64,000 bases of DNA from CAXTSE01 sp964246985 (GCA_964246985.1 CAXTSE010000002.1:62001-126000), one strand, 5' to 3'; counted from the stretch's first letter, positions 1 to 8,279 are shown. Notes: generated by a model from the sequence alone, not told the origin. Translations and numbers: made by a program.

Positions 1-2205
1 CAGCCGGGTCTCGAGGTCGGCGAGGTAGGCGGGCGCCGAGTCCGGCCCGCGGTGCGTGCCGCGGAACGTGTTCGGCGCGTCGACGAGCCGCACCCAGTCG
101 GGCCGCGTCTCGAGCGCGCGCGGGTTGTCGCCCAGCGACGACGAGACGGCATCGGATCCGATGGTCCAGCCGTGGTAGGCCTCCCGCATCGCCAGCACGG
201 TCGGCCTTCCGGTCGCGACGGTCGCCAGGCGCAGCGCCAGGTCGACGGCCTCGCTGCCGCTGTTGACGAGGTAGACGGTGTCGAGGGCGCCGCTCGGGGA
301 GTCGTCGGGCGCGAGGTCGGCCAGCCGCGCGCTGAACTGGGCGACCGCCCCGTAGTGGAACCGCGAGTTGGTGTTCTGCAGCGCCCACTGCCGCGCGACG
401 GCCGCGGTCAGCCGCGGATGCCCGTGTCCGACCGTCGCCACGTTGTTGACCATGTCGACGTAGGTCTGCCCGTCGGTGTCGACGAAGTGCTCGCGCCACC
501 CGCGCTCGGTGCGGGGCGGATGCGCGTAGTAATGCTCCTGCACGCGCGCGAACGCGGCGTTCCGGGCGGCGAGCAGCGCCGCGGAGTCGGCCGACCCATC
601 CGCTGGCCGCTCGGGCGCCGGCTCCCGCCCGAGCAGCGCAGACGGGTCGGGGCACGCGTCGAGCCAGACAGCCGCGTCGCCGGGTGTCGCGAACTCGGGC
701 GGGCGGACGCCGCCACTCAGCAGCGACAGCTGCAGCCGGAGACGACCGGATGCCGCCACGGCCCCCAGCCGGTCCCCGGCAGCGATCGCCCCGGCCTCAT
801 CGACCGTGATCCCGCGCAGCCGTAGCTCGACCCCGTCCGACGCGAGCACCACCTCCGCGCCCTCCCGGCGCACCGTTCCCGATACGGGCGCGCGCAGCTC
901 CGTCCCGGCGGCCACCTTCCACCCCGAGCGGAATGGTCGCCACCGCACCCCGCGGCGTGCGCCGCCGCGCCCGCGTCAGCCGCGGAACCCCCCACGGGGT
1001 CACCGTCCCGTCGGTGCCCGTCCCCTCGGCGAGCAGCCGCTCCTCGACGTCGGGCTCGAGCCAGGCGCCCGCGTCGAGCAACGGGCTGGTCGTCGAGAGG
1101 TCGAGCTCGGTGGCGTGCGAGAGGTCGAGCAGCAGGCCCGCGACGGCCGGCACGGCCGCCCTCGGATCGAGACGGCGTCGGATGAGGGCGTGCAGCTGCT
1201 CCGCGTCGAGGGACTCGGCGGTGACGAAGGCCAGCCACTCGTGGGCCAGGTTGGCGCGCGCGTAGGCGTTGTCGGGGTCCACGGCGACCTGCTGCGCGCC
1301 GCTGACCGCGAGCACCGCGGTGCGCAGCTGCACGAGCGGCCAGAGGGCCGCGATCTCGTCGTCGGTCAGGGGAACGCGTGCGTGGAAGGCGGCGATCGTG
1401 TCGAGCACCCGGAGNNNNNNNNNNGATCGCGCGAGTTGTGATGCAGCACCGCGGTGCAGGTGACCGCGAGCTCGGCGACCAGCCAGCTCTCGCCGACGTC
1501 CCCGAAGTCGATGATGCCGATGATCGCGCCGCCCCCGGAGCCGGGCGCGCGCACCACGTTGTCGTCGGTCACGTCGCCGTGGATGGTCTGCACGCGCAGC
1601 CCGTCGCCCACGGCAGCGAGTCGCGTGCCCGCCGTGTCGACCAGCCGGGCGATCCGAGCACGGCGCTCGCCGTCGTCGACCGACGGCAGCAGCAGCCGCA
1701 CGACGTCGTCGGCGATCCGCAGGTTCCACTGGGTGACGCGCCCCGCGGCCGCATGCCGCAGCGGGGCCAGCGCCTCGACGACCCGCGCCGCCGCCTCACC
1801 GAGGGCGCTCGCCGCTCCGGGATCGAACGGCCCGGACCCGGTCAGCGGGTCGCCCTCGACGAAGTGCAGCAGCCGCACGGCGAGCGTCTGTCCGTCGAGC
1901 TCGACCGTCTCGACCTCGTCTCCCGCGAGCGATGGATGCGCGGTGGTCGCTCCCAGACCGCGGGCGGCCACCGCGGCGGCCGCCTCGCCCTGGGCCAGCA
2001 GCTCGTCGACCGAGTACACCGGATTCGAGACCTTCAGCAGGTATCTGCGCGCGCCGTCATCGAGGCGGAAGTTGCGGTCCTGCTGGCTGCCGAGCTCGGC
2101 GACCGTGCCCGTCACCCCCCAGCGCTCGGCCGCGATGCGGACGGCGTCGTCCGGGCTCACGCGGGGACGCACCAGCTCGGGCTGATCGCGGAAGTCGGAG
2201 GTCAC
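1..2205 (-). CDS. Aminoglycoside-phosphotransferase-like / class III aminotransferase fusion, interrupted and C-terminally truncated
   Basis: A large multidomain enzyme read leftward from GTG 2205, a start supported by a TAGGGT -10 box six bases upstream. Residues 1-245 are an APH/ChoK-type kinase domain, with the Brenner motif HGDVTDDN near 209-216 and DFG at 233-235. After the gap come a helical C-lobe and a segment ending near TIPLG, which resembles the lysostaphin-like (M23) linker of such fusions. From about 915 to base 1 the reading continues as a class III PLP aminotransferase (VDMVNNVATVGHGHP, then NSGSEAVDLALRLA). The PLP lysine lies beyond the window. Two things break the frame: the 10-N gap, and an apparent extra base near 919 where the frame moves from that of TIPLG to that of VAAGTELRAPVSG. 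Either may be an assembly error. Related fusions are annotated as aminotransferases acting on phosphorylated amino alcohols or beta-amino acids; the substrate here cannot be told. Confidence 0.8.
1415..1424. other. Assembly gap (10 N)
   Basis: A run of ten N inside the kinase/aminotransferase gene. Frames on the two sides do not join if the gap is taken as exactly ten bases, so ten is probably a placeholder length. Confidence 0.98.
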
Positions 2206-2217
2206 GATCCGACCCTA
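2206..2217 (-). promoter_or_regulatory. Leaderless-type -10 box for the aminotransferase fusion gene
   Basis: On the minus strand TAGGGT lies six bases before GTG 2205. This spacing puts the expected transcription start on the start codon, so the mRNA would have no leader. Confidence 0.55.
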
Positions 2218-2289
2218 GGGGTGTGCGGCAGCCCGGCGCGATGTCGGTGGGAGGCGGGAGAATGGATGCATCGCCGCGACACGCCGAAT

Positions 2290-2376
2290 CACTACATGTA
2301 GTGGAATGACAAAGGTGTCATTCACGTTATATAGTGAAGGACCACGGCGAAGGCTTAAACCTTCGGTTGAAGGTTT
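2290..2376 (+). promoter_or_regulatory. Compact promoter/leader with four inverted repeats upstream of the peptide gene
   Basis: An AT-rich island in a GC-rich genome. In order: CACTACATGTAGTG (2290-2303, perfect palindrome); GAATGACA-aagg-TGTCATTC (2304-2323); TTCAC-gttatata-GTGAA (2321-2338); and AAACCTTC-ggtt-GAAGGTTT (2357-2376). A promoter fits inside: -35 ATGACA (2306-2311), a 16-bp spacer, and -10 TATATA (2328-2333). The second repeat covers the -35 and the third surrounds the -10, as operators would. The transcribed leader has GAAGG four times (2336, 2349, 2369, 2389) and a single CCTTC (2360-2364). That CCTTC can pair with the GAAGG before it, the one after it, or the one inside the Shine-Dalgarno. 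This is the architecture of a conformational switch, but no known riboswitch family is recognised. Confidence 0.6.
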
Positions 2377-2401
2377 TCCCACGAATTTGAAGGAGGTCAC
2401 C

Positions 2402-2482
2402 ATGAACGACGTTGACAGCATCGGCGGCTACTCGGTTCCCGTCGACCCGATGGACGACCTGCAGTGCGAGAGCTGCCAGTAA
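2402..2482 (+). CDS. 26-residue acidic peptide with C-terminal CxxCQ motif
   Basis: ATG 2402 follows AAGGAGG (2390-2396) by five bases, an almost perfect Shine-Dalgarno, and the reading frame ends TAA at 2480-2482. The peptide begins MNDVDSIGGYSVPV and ends DLQCESCQ. It has six acidic residues, no basic residue, a GGY turn, two prolines and two cysteines spaced as CxxC just before the last residue. It has no signal peptide or membrane segment. Its own promoter, strong ribosome site and following hairpin say it is translated in its own right. A ribosomally made, modified peptide precursor, a thiol or metal sensor, and a leader peptide are all possible. No modification enzyme is adjacent, and I do not recognise the family with certainty. 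Confidence 0.6.
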   Translation: MNDVDSIGGYSVPVDPMDDLQCESCQ

Positions 2483-2489
2483 GTCCCCA

Positions 2490-2541
2490 GCACGTACGAG
2501 GAGCCTCGGCTGACCATGTGGTCGCCGGGGCTTCTTCGTGC
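2490..2541 (+). terminator. Long stem-loop after the peptide gene
   Basis: An outer stem GCACG (2490-2494) / CGTGC (2537-2541) encloses a long, slightly bulged stem. Its left arm runs through GAGGAGCCTCGGC-GACCA, its right arm through TGGTC-GCCGGGGCTTCTTC, and the loop is very short. There is no clean U-tract. It probably ends or stabilises the short transcript and separates it from the MaoC gene. Confidence 0.6.
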
Positions 2542-2664
2542 CCGGCGAACGGGTCGAGTTGCGTCCCGTGGCGGGTCGCCGCCGGCTCGGACCCACCAGG
2601 GAACGCAACTCAGGTCTTCGGGCATGCGGCGCGATCGTCAGCCGGCGCTCGCGGCAACCCGCCG

Positions 2665-2670
2665 TAAACT
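2665..2670 (+). promoter_or_regulatory. Leaderless-type -10 box (TAAACT) for the MaoC genes
   Basis: TAAACT ends six bases before GTG 2677, placing the likely transcription start on the start codon and supporting that start. Confidence 0.55.
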
Positions 2671-2676
2671 CGAGTC

Positions 2677-3126
2677 GTGCCCGTGAACCCCGATCTGCAA
2701 GGTCGCAGCTACCCCGCGACGACCCCCTACCTGGTGGGCCGCGAGAAGGTGCGCGAGTTCGCCCGCGCCGTGCTCGCCACCAGTCCCCTCAGCCTCGACC
2801 CCGTCGCCGCGCGCGCGGCCGGGTACTCCGACGTCGTCGCTCCGCCGACCTTCGCGGTCGTCGTGCAGGAGGCGACGCTCGCACAGCTGCTGGCCGACCC
2901 CGAGGGCGGCATCGACTTCAGCCGCGTGGTGCACGGCGAGCAGCGTTTCAGCTTCACCCGCCCGATCGTCGCGGGTGACGAGCTCACCGCCACCCTGACG
3001 GTCACCAGCGTCAAGTCGCTCGGCGGCAACAGCATGGTGACCGCCGAGTCCCAGATCGTCGGAGCCGACGGAGCGCATGTCGTCACCGCCACCTCCACCC
3101 TCGTCGTGCGGGGTGATGACGCGTGA
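2677..3126 (+). CDS. MaoC family dehydratase, HadA-like FAS1_DH-region protein
   Basis: 149 residues, a single hot-dog domain of the N-terminal MaoC/HadA type. It opens NPDLQGRSYPATTPYLVGREKVREFA, and its middle region has APPTFAVVVQ and GIDFSRVVHGEQRFSFTRPI, hallmarks of this subfamily. By analogy with mycobacterial HadA it would be the substrate-binding partner of the catalytic subunit encoded next, with which it overlaps (GTGA). Together they would act as a (3R)-hydroxyacyl thioester dehydratase. Microbacteriaceae lack mycolic acids, so the physiological substrate is open. Start GTG 2677 is chosen from the -10 spacing; GTG 2683 is the alternative. Confidence 0.85.
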   Translation: MPVNPDLQGRSYPATTPYLVGREKVREFARAVLATSPLSLDPVAARAAGYSDVVAPPTFAVVVQEATLAQLLADPEGGIDFSRVVHGEQRFSFTRPIVAGDELTATLTVTSVKSLGGNSMVTAESQIVGADGAHVVTATSTLVVRGDDA

Positions 3127-3566
3127 CCTCCACCGGGACCGGGTTCGACGGCCTCACCGTCGGCGACGTCGTCGCCGAGCAGACCTATCAGCTCGACCGC
3201 GGGCGACTGGTGCGGTACGCGGGCGCCTCCGGCGACTTCAACGACATCCACTACCGCGACGACATCGCCGCCTCGGTCGGGCTGCCCGGCGTGCTCGCCC
3301 ACGGGATGCTCACCATGGGCCTCGCGGTCCAGCCGGTGATCGAGTGGCTGGGCGGCGACAGCGGTCGCGTCGTCGACTACCAGGTGCGCTTCACCCGCCC
3401 GGTCGTCGTGGATCCCGTCGACGGCGCCACCGTGACCGTCGTCGCCAAGGTGGGCGTGCTCGACGACGCCGGTGCCCGCATCGATCTGACCGTCACCGCG
3501 GGCGAGCAGACCGTGCTCGGCAAGGCGCAGGTGCGTGTGCGGCCCCCGGCGGCGCCGACCGCATGA
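3123..3566 (+). CDS. MaoC family dehydratase, HadB-like catalytic subunit
   Basis: 147 residues. It carries the hydratase-2 signature YAGASGDFNDIHY with the catalytic Asp and His, followed by GLPGVLAHGMLTMG. The preceding HadA-like protein lacks that catalytic pair, which fits a HadA-HadB heterodimer dehydrating (3R)-hydroxyacyl thioesters. GTG 3123 overlaps the upstream stop by four bases, and its own stop overlaps murB (ATGA). In mycobacteria the equivalent genes also lie close to tRNA-Trp-secE-nusG-rplK, and here those follow about 18 kb downstream. Confidence 0.88.
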   Translation: MTSTGTGFDGLTVGDVVAEQTYQLDRGRLVRYAGASGDFNDIHYRDDIAASVGLPGVLAHGMLTMGLAVQPVIEWLGGDSGRVVDYQVRFTRPVVVDPVDGATVTVVAKVGVLDDAGARIDLTVTAGEQTVLGKAQVRVRPPAAPTA

Positions 3567-4657
3567 CCGACTTCCGCGAGCTGACCACGCTGCGGGTCGG
3601 CGGACCGATCGAGAGGCTCATCGCGCCCACGACGACCGCCGATCTGGTCGACGTGGTGCGTGCCGTGTGGGCCGAGCCGCGCGACTGGATGCTGCTCGGC
3701 GGGGGATCCAACCTCGTGGTCTCCGACGAGGGATTCGCGGGGACGGTCGTGAAGATCGCCACCCGCGGGATGGAGCGCGCCACCGAGGGTCTGCCGCGCA
3801 TCCGTGTGCAGGCGGGCGAGCCCTGGGACGCTGTCGTCGCGGCGACCGTCGACGCGGGACTCGCGGGGATCGAGGCGCTCAGCGGCATCCCCGGCACGAC
3901 CGGTGCCGGTCCGATCCAGAACATCGGCGCGTACGGTCAGCAGATCGGCGACGTGCTGACCGCCGTCGACTTCCTCGACTTCGACAGCGGCGAGGTGGTG
4001 CGGCTGAGCGCCGACGAGCTCGAGCTCGGATATCGCACCAGCGCCCTGAAGAACGGTCGCCTGGGTGTCGTCCTGGCGGTCGAGCTCGCCCTCGAGGACC
4101 ACGGCGGACTCAGCGCCCCGGTCGCCTACGCCCAGCTCGCCTCGGCGCTCGGCGTCGAGCTGGGCGCCCGTGTGCCGCTCGCCGACGTGCGCTCCGCGGT
4201 GCTGCGCCTGCGCGCCTCGAAGGGGATGGTCTGGGATCCGGCCGATCCCGATTCGATCAGCGCCGGATCGTTCTTCACCAACCCGATCGTGAGCGAGAAC
4301 TTCGCGCGCGGCCTGCCGTCCGACGCCCCCCGCTTCCCGACCGAGCCCGAACCCGAGCCGCAGGTGCTGCCGCTCGGCGACGAGGTGACGCTCGCCACGA
4401 ACGCCTCCGCGTCGGGGGAGTACCGGGTGAAGCTCAGTGCCGCGTGGCTGATCGAGCGCGCCGGCGTCTCCCGCGGCTTCGCGCTGCCGGGCTCGCGCGC
4501 CGCGATCTCGTCGAAGCACACCCTCGCCATCGTCAATCGCGGCGGGGCGACCGCCGCCGACGTCGCGCAGCTGGCGGGCTTCGTGCAGACCCGCGTGCTC
4601 TCGGAGTTCGGCGTGATGCTGCACCCCGAGCCCGTCATGGTCGGGATCGAGCCGTGA
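3563..4657 (+). CDS. murB: UDP-N-acetylmuramate dehydrogenase
   Basis: 364 residues. It reduces UDP-GlcNAc-enolpyruvate to UDP-MurNAc with NADPH and bound FAD, the second committed step of cytoplasmic peptidoglycan precursor synthesis. Visible features are the FAD-binding PCMH fold with LGGGSNLVVSDEGF near residue 50, GIPGTTGAGPIQNIGAYGQ near 110-130, SAGSFFTNPIV containing the catalytic Ser near 235, and the C-terminal YRVKLSAAWLIERAG segment. ATG 3563 overlaps the stop of the preceding gene, and the gene overlaps the kinase downstream by a GTGA. All four genes from 2677 to 5541 appear to form one operon. Confidence 0.95.
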   Translation: MTDFRELTTLRVGGPIERLIAPTTTADLVDVVRAVWAEPRDWMLLGGGSNLVVSDEGFAGTVVKIATRGMERATEGLPRIRVQAGEPWDAVVAATVDAGLAGIEALSGIPGTTGAGPIQNIGAYGQQIGDVLTAVDFLDFDSGEVVRLSADELELGYRTSALKNGRLGVVLAVELALEDHGGLSAPVAYAQLASALGVELGARVPLADVRSAVLRLRASKGMVWDPADPDSISAGSFFTNPIVSENFARGLPSDAPRFPTEPEPEPQVLPLGDEVTLATNASASGEYRVKLSAAWLIERAGVSRGFALPGSRAAISSKHTLAIVNRGGATAADVAQLAGFVQTRVLSEFGVMLHPEPVMVGIEP

Positions 4658-5541
4658 GCGCGATCGTCGTGCTCGGCAGCGCCAACATGGATCTCGTCAC
4701 GCGTCAGCCGCGGCTGCCCCGTCCCGGTGAGACCATGTTCGGTAGCGACTTCTCGACGGTTCCGGGGGGCAAGGGGCTCAACCAGGCGGTCGCCGCCGCT
4801 CGCGCGGGCGCCGATGTCGGATTCGTGGGTGCGGTCGGGCGCGACGCGTTCGGCACCCAGCTGCGCGAGCTCGCGGTGCGCGAGGGCATCGACGACGCCG
4901 GGCTCGTCGACGTCGACGCCGCCACCGGCATCGCGCAGATCTCGGTCGTCGACGGCGGCGAGAACTCGATCGTCGTCGTGTCGGGCGCCAACGTCGCGAG
5001 TCAGCAGCTCGACGAGCCGGCGCGCGCGGCCATCGCGGCGGCGCGCTACCTGGTGCTCCAGTTCGAGCGGCCGATCCCCCTGGTGCGCGCGGCGCTCGAG
5101 GTCGCGCGCGGCGTCGGCGTTCAGACGGTGCTGACGCCTGCCCCCGTGGCCGAGGTCGACGACACTCTGCTGGGGCTCGTCGACATCCTCGTCCCGAACG
5201 CGCAGGAGGCCTGCGAGCTGGCCGGTCTCGACGACGAGACCGAGGCCGCGCTCGCCCTCAGCCGCAGCGCGGGCACCGTCGTCATGACCCGCGGGTCGCG
5301 CGGCGCGCTCGTGGCGCGCGGCGGCGCGGTGCTGCTCGAGGTGCCCGCACGGCGGGTGGAGGCTGTCGACACCACGGCTGCCGGCGACACCTTCGTGGGC
5401 GTGCTGGTCGCCTGGCTCGCCGAGGGCGCCGAGCTGGAACCGGCGCTGCAGGCGGCCGCGGCCGCCGCATCCATCGCCGTCACCCGGCCCGGAGCGACGA
5501 GCTCGATGCCGTCCCGCGCCGAGATCGACGCCCTGCTCTAG
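4654..5541 (+). CDS. rbsK: PfkB-family carbohydrate kinase, ribokinase-like
   Basis: 295 residues. It begins SAIVVLGSANMDLV and has the ribokinase N-terminal motif PGGKGLNQAVAAARAG near residues 37-50. The C-terminal PfkB signature DTTAAGDTFVG contains the catalytic aspartate. Ribokinases phosphorylate D-ribose to ribose 5-phosphate. The length and both motifs fit, though other sugars or nucleosides are possible. Start GTG 4654 overlaps the murB stop, so it is translationally coupled to a cell-wall gene with no obvious metabolic link. Confidence 0.82.
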   Translation: MSAIVVLGSANMDLVTRQPRLPRPGETMFGSDFSTVPGGKGLNQAVAAARAGADVGFVGAVGRDAFGTQLRELAVREGIDDAGLVDVDAATGIAQISVVDGGENSIVVVSGANVASQQLDEPARAAIAAARYLVLQFERPIPLVRAALEVARGVGVQTVLTPAPVAEVDDTLLGLVDILVPNAQEACELAGLDDETEAALALSRSAGTVVMTRGSRGALVARGGAVLLEVPARRVEAVDTTAAGDTFVGVLVAWLAEGAELEPALQAAAAAASIAVTRPGATSSMPSRAEIDALL

Positions 5542-5563
5542 AGTCCTCGCCGCACCCCGCGGG

Positions 5564-6214
5564 CTACAGCAGACCGAGCTCCATCGCGCGCGTGACGGCT
5601 CGGGTGCGGTCGTTGACCTCGAGCTTCGCGAACGCGTGCAGCAGGTGCGTCTTGACGGTGGCCTCGCCGAGGAACAGCCGCTCGCCGATCACGCGGTTCG
5701 ACAGGCCCTGCGCGACCAGCCGCAGCACCTCCAGCTCGCGTGTGCTCAGCGCGGGACCGGTGGACGCCGTCGGCCCCGCCTCTCCGCCGGGCGCCCGTGC
5801 CGCGACGCGCTTCACCAGCAGCGCCGCGATGCCCGGAGCGAGCGCCACCTCGCCGGCCGCGACAGCCCGCACGCCCTCCAGCAGCTCGGCCTCGGGCGCA
5901 GCCTTGAGCAGGTACCCGCTGGCGCCGGCCTCGATCGCGCGCAGGATCGCGTCATCGCTCTCGTAGGTCGTCAGGATGACGACCCGCGTCTCGGGGCGCG
6001 CCGCGACGATCTGGGCCGTGGCCTGGTCGCCGTCGAGACCGGGCATCCGCAGATCCATCAGCACGACGTCGGGGGCGTGCGCGGCGGCCGCCTCGACGGC
6101 TTCGAGCCCGGTCGCGGCGGTACCCACCACCTCGATGTCGTCGGCGGCGTCGACCAGCCCGACCAGCCCTGCCCGCACAATCGGGTGATCGTCGGCGATG
6201 ACGACGCGGATCAC
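5564..6214 (-). CDS. NarL/LuxR-type response regulator
   Basis: 216 residues. The receiver domain has acidic residues ADDH at 8-10, the phosphoacceptor Asp at 54 (VLMDLRMPG), and K in YLLKAAPE. The C-terminal LuxR helix-turn-helix has LSTRELEVLRLVAQGLSNRVIGERLFLGEATVKTHL. It pairs with the histidine kinase encoded just upstream, and both follow an ABC exporter, so the exporter is the likely target or sensory partner. GTG 6214 is used as start. It lies one unit of a 35-bp repeat downstream of the kinase stop, so the usual stop/start overlap is replaced by a 31-base gap. Confidence 0.9.
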   Translation of the reverse strand: MIRVVIADDHPIVRAGLVGLVDAADDIEVVGTAATGLEAVEAAAAHAPDVVLMDLRMPGLDGDQATAQIVAARPETRVVILTTYESDDAILRAIEAGASGYLLKAAPEAELLEGVRAVAAGEVALAPGIAALLVKRVAARAPGGEAGPTASTGPALSTRELEVLRLVAQGLSNRVIGERLFLGEATVKTHLLHAFAKLEVNDRTRAVTRAMELGLL

Positions 6215-6252
6215 GCGTCGCCTCCGACGGCGCGGACGACGCGGATCACGCG
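6200..6252. repeat. 35-bp-unit direct duplication at the kinase/regulator junction
   Basis: The 18-bp sequence gacgacgcggatcacgcg occurs at 6200-6217 and again at 6235-6252. On the coding strand each copy reads GCGTGATCCGCGTCGTC. The first contains the kinase stop, the second the regulator start. An ancestral GTGA overlap may have been duplicated and separated. Confidence 0.7.
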
Positions 6253-7421
6253 GCCGCCCCCAGCGGAAGCCGCGCCTCGAGGGTGGTCGCCCCCGCCGTC
6301 CCGTCCACCGTGAGCTCCCCGCCGACGAGTCCGAGGCGGTCGCGGAGTCCGCGCAGCCCGAAGCCCGCGGCCTCCCCCGACGGATCGAAGCCCCGCCCGT
6401 CGTCGACGATGCGCACCGTCGCGAGCCTGTCGGTGATCCGCAGATCGACGCGGGCGGAGGTCGCCTCGGCGTGCTTCCGCACGTTGGCGAGCCCCTCCTG
6501 CACGCAGCGCAGCAGCACGACCTGGGTGTCGCGGTCGAGGTCCGGGCCGACGCCGCCGGTCGCATCGGCGGACGCGATCTCGGCCGAGACGACGACGCGG
6601 ATGCCCGCCTCGCGCTCGAAGCGCTCGCCCAGTCGCCGCAGCGCGTCCGCGATCCCGGCTCCGAGCTCGGCCGGGGCGCCGGCCGCCACCAGCGACCGCG
6701 TCTCGGCCAGGGCGTCGCGCGCACCGTCCTCGATCATCGCCAGCGTGGCATCCGTCAGCACACCGGCCTCGAGCTCGCGGCGCGACGTCTGCCCGAGCAT
6801 CACCAGCCCGGTGAGGGTCTGCGCGATCGTGTCGTGGAGGTCGCGGGCGAGGCGTTCGCGCTCGCTCGTCACGCCAGCGTCGCGATGCAGCACGGCGAGT
6901 TCGTCCTGAGTCGCGGTGAGCCGCTCGAGCAGCTCGCGGCGCTCCTCGCTGCGAGCCGCGATGCGGCTGATCCAGAGCCCCATGACCAGGCTGAAGGCGA
7001 GGGAGATGCCCTGGGTGAGGACCGTCTGGGTGAGGGCGTCGGGGGAGGTGCCGAGGCTGGCCAGGAAGCCCGCCGCGACGCTGAGGCAGACGGCGACGTT
7101 CGCCGAGACCGCGATCACCAGCGACCCGGCCACCGTCCAGACGGCGGGGTAGGCGATGAACTGGAAGATCGCGAGCACGGGCGAGCAGGCGGTCAGCACT
7201 CCTGCGGTCACGATCGTGACGATGATCACGACGACGGAGAGAGCGCCGCCGTCCGGGGCGCGACGGGCGACCGCGGCCCAGAACACGCTGTAGGCGGCGA
7301 GCACGCCGATCGCGGTGAGGCCGTCGGTCGTGCCCGCGTCACCGCCGACGACGACGATCACCGTGCACACGAGCACGACGGCCCCGAGGCCGAGCGCCCA
7401 CCACCGCGACGCCAGCACCAT
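6246..7421 (-). CDS. Membrane sensor histidine kinase (HisKA_3 type)
   Basis: 391 residues. Hydrophobic helices fill residues 5-150 with only short extracytoplasmic loops, so it probably senses the membrane or a partner protein rather than a large external domain. The dimerisation helix carries ERERLARDLHDTIAQTL with the phosphorylated His at 196. The C-terminal ATPase domain shows VRIVDDGRGFDP and GFGLRGLRDRLGLVGG. It is the cognate kinase of the LuxR-type regulator downstream. Its ATG directly abuts the stop of the ABC permease gene, so the four genes 9193-5564 form one operon, similar to DesK/DesR-type units linked to ABC exporters. Confidence 0.92.
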   Translation of the reverse strand: MVLASRWWALGLGAVVLVCTVIVVVGGDAGTTDGLTAIGVLAAYSVFWAAVARRAPDGGALSVVVIIVTIVTAGVLTACSPVLAIFQFIAYPAVWTVAGSLVIAVSANVAVCLSVAAGFLASLGTSPDALTQTVLTQGISLAFSLVMGLWISRIAARSEERRELLERLTATQDELAVLHRDAGVTSERERLARDLHDTIAQTLTGLVMLGQTSRRELEAGVLTDATLAMIEDGARDALAETRSLVAAGAPAELGAGIADALRRLGERFEREAGIRVVVSAEIASADATGGVGPDLDRDTQVVLLRCVQEGLANVRKHAEATSARVDLRITDRLATVRIVDDGRGFDPSGEAAGFGLRGLRDRLGLVGGELTVDGTAGATTLEARLPLGAAA

Positions 7422-8279
7422 CTAGCTGTCCTTGCGGATCCAGCGGAACGTCAGGCGGGCGGCGATCAGACCCACGACGAGCCAGATGGCCGTCACGATG
7501 AGGACCCCGGTGAGGTTCCAGCTGCCGCCCTGCTCGGCCGCCTCGAACGTCGACGGCAGGAACACCGAGCGCATGCCCTGCGCGAGCCACTTCAGCGGGA
7601 AGACGCTCGCGACGTTCTGCAGCCAGTCCGGCAGATTGGTGAAGGCGAGGTAGACGCCCGAGATGAACTGCAGCACGAGCACGATCGGGATGATGACCGC
7701 GGTCGCGCTCTTGCCCGATCGCGGCAGCCCGCTGAGTCCGATGCCGAGGATGGCGCAGGTGGTCACCCCGAAGAGGAACACCCAGGCGAAGGTGAGCCAC
7801 GCCGACGGCTCCGACGGCAGGTCGACCCCGAAGGCGAACCGCGCGACGAGGATCAGCAGGCCGGCCTGCAGCGCGCCGGTCACCAGCACCTGCCCGATCT
7901 TGCCGATGAAGAAGCTGATGGGAGAGAGGGGCGTTCCAGCGAGGCGCTTGAGCGTGCCGTCTCCCTTCTCGACGGCGATGTCGATCGACATGTTCTGCAA
8001 CCCGCTCAGCAGCACGCCGGCGGCGAGCATGCCGGGCAGGTAGTAGGTGGCGGCGCTCACGTCGTTGCCCGCCGCATCCGTCCCGAAGCTCTGCTCGCTG
8101 AACGCGACCGAGAAGATGGTCAGCATCACGAGGGGGAAGAGGAACGTGAAGAAGACCGAGTCGCCCTGACGGAAGTAGGTGGTCACCTCGTAGCGGATCC
8201 GCGAGAGACCGTTCGGGAGGATCCGGCCCGCGAGGGCGGAGGGGGCGGATGCGATGGTCGGTGCGCCAGTCGTGCTCAT
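7422..8279 (-). CDS. ABC-2 type transporter permease
   Basis: 285 residues with six predicted membrane helices and the ABC-2 signature region around LSGLQNMSIDIAVEKGDGTLKRLAGTPLSP (residues 92-121). Later helices include TAVIIPIVLVLQFISGVYLAF. It forms the membrane part of an exporter with the ATPase encoded upstream, whose stop it overlaps by ATGA. Substrate unknown; such exporters beside a LuxR-type two-component system often handle antibiotics or lipids. Confidence 0.9.
   Translation of the reverse strand: MSTTGAPTIASAPSALAGRILPNGLSRIRYEVTTYFRQGDSVFFTFLFPLVMLTIFSVAFSEQSFGTDAAGNDVSAATYYLPGMLAAGVLLSGLQNMSIDIAVEKGDGTLKRLAGTPLSPISFFIGKIGQVLVTGALQAGLLILVARFAFGVDLPSEPSAWLTFAWVFLFGVTTCAILGIGLSGLPRSGKSATAVIIPIVLVLQFISGVYLAFTNLPDWLQNVASVFPLKWLAQGMRSVFLPSTFEAAEQGGSWNLTGVLIVTAIWLVVGLIAARLTFRWIRKDS

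Noticed and set aside
2402..2482. The 26-codon frame as an attenuator leader for the MaoC genes
   Set aside because: A long hairpin separates them and the MaoC gene has its own -10 box at leaderless spacing; no run of one codon is seen.
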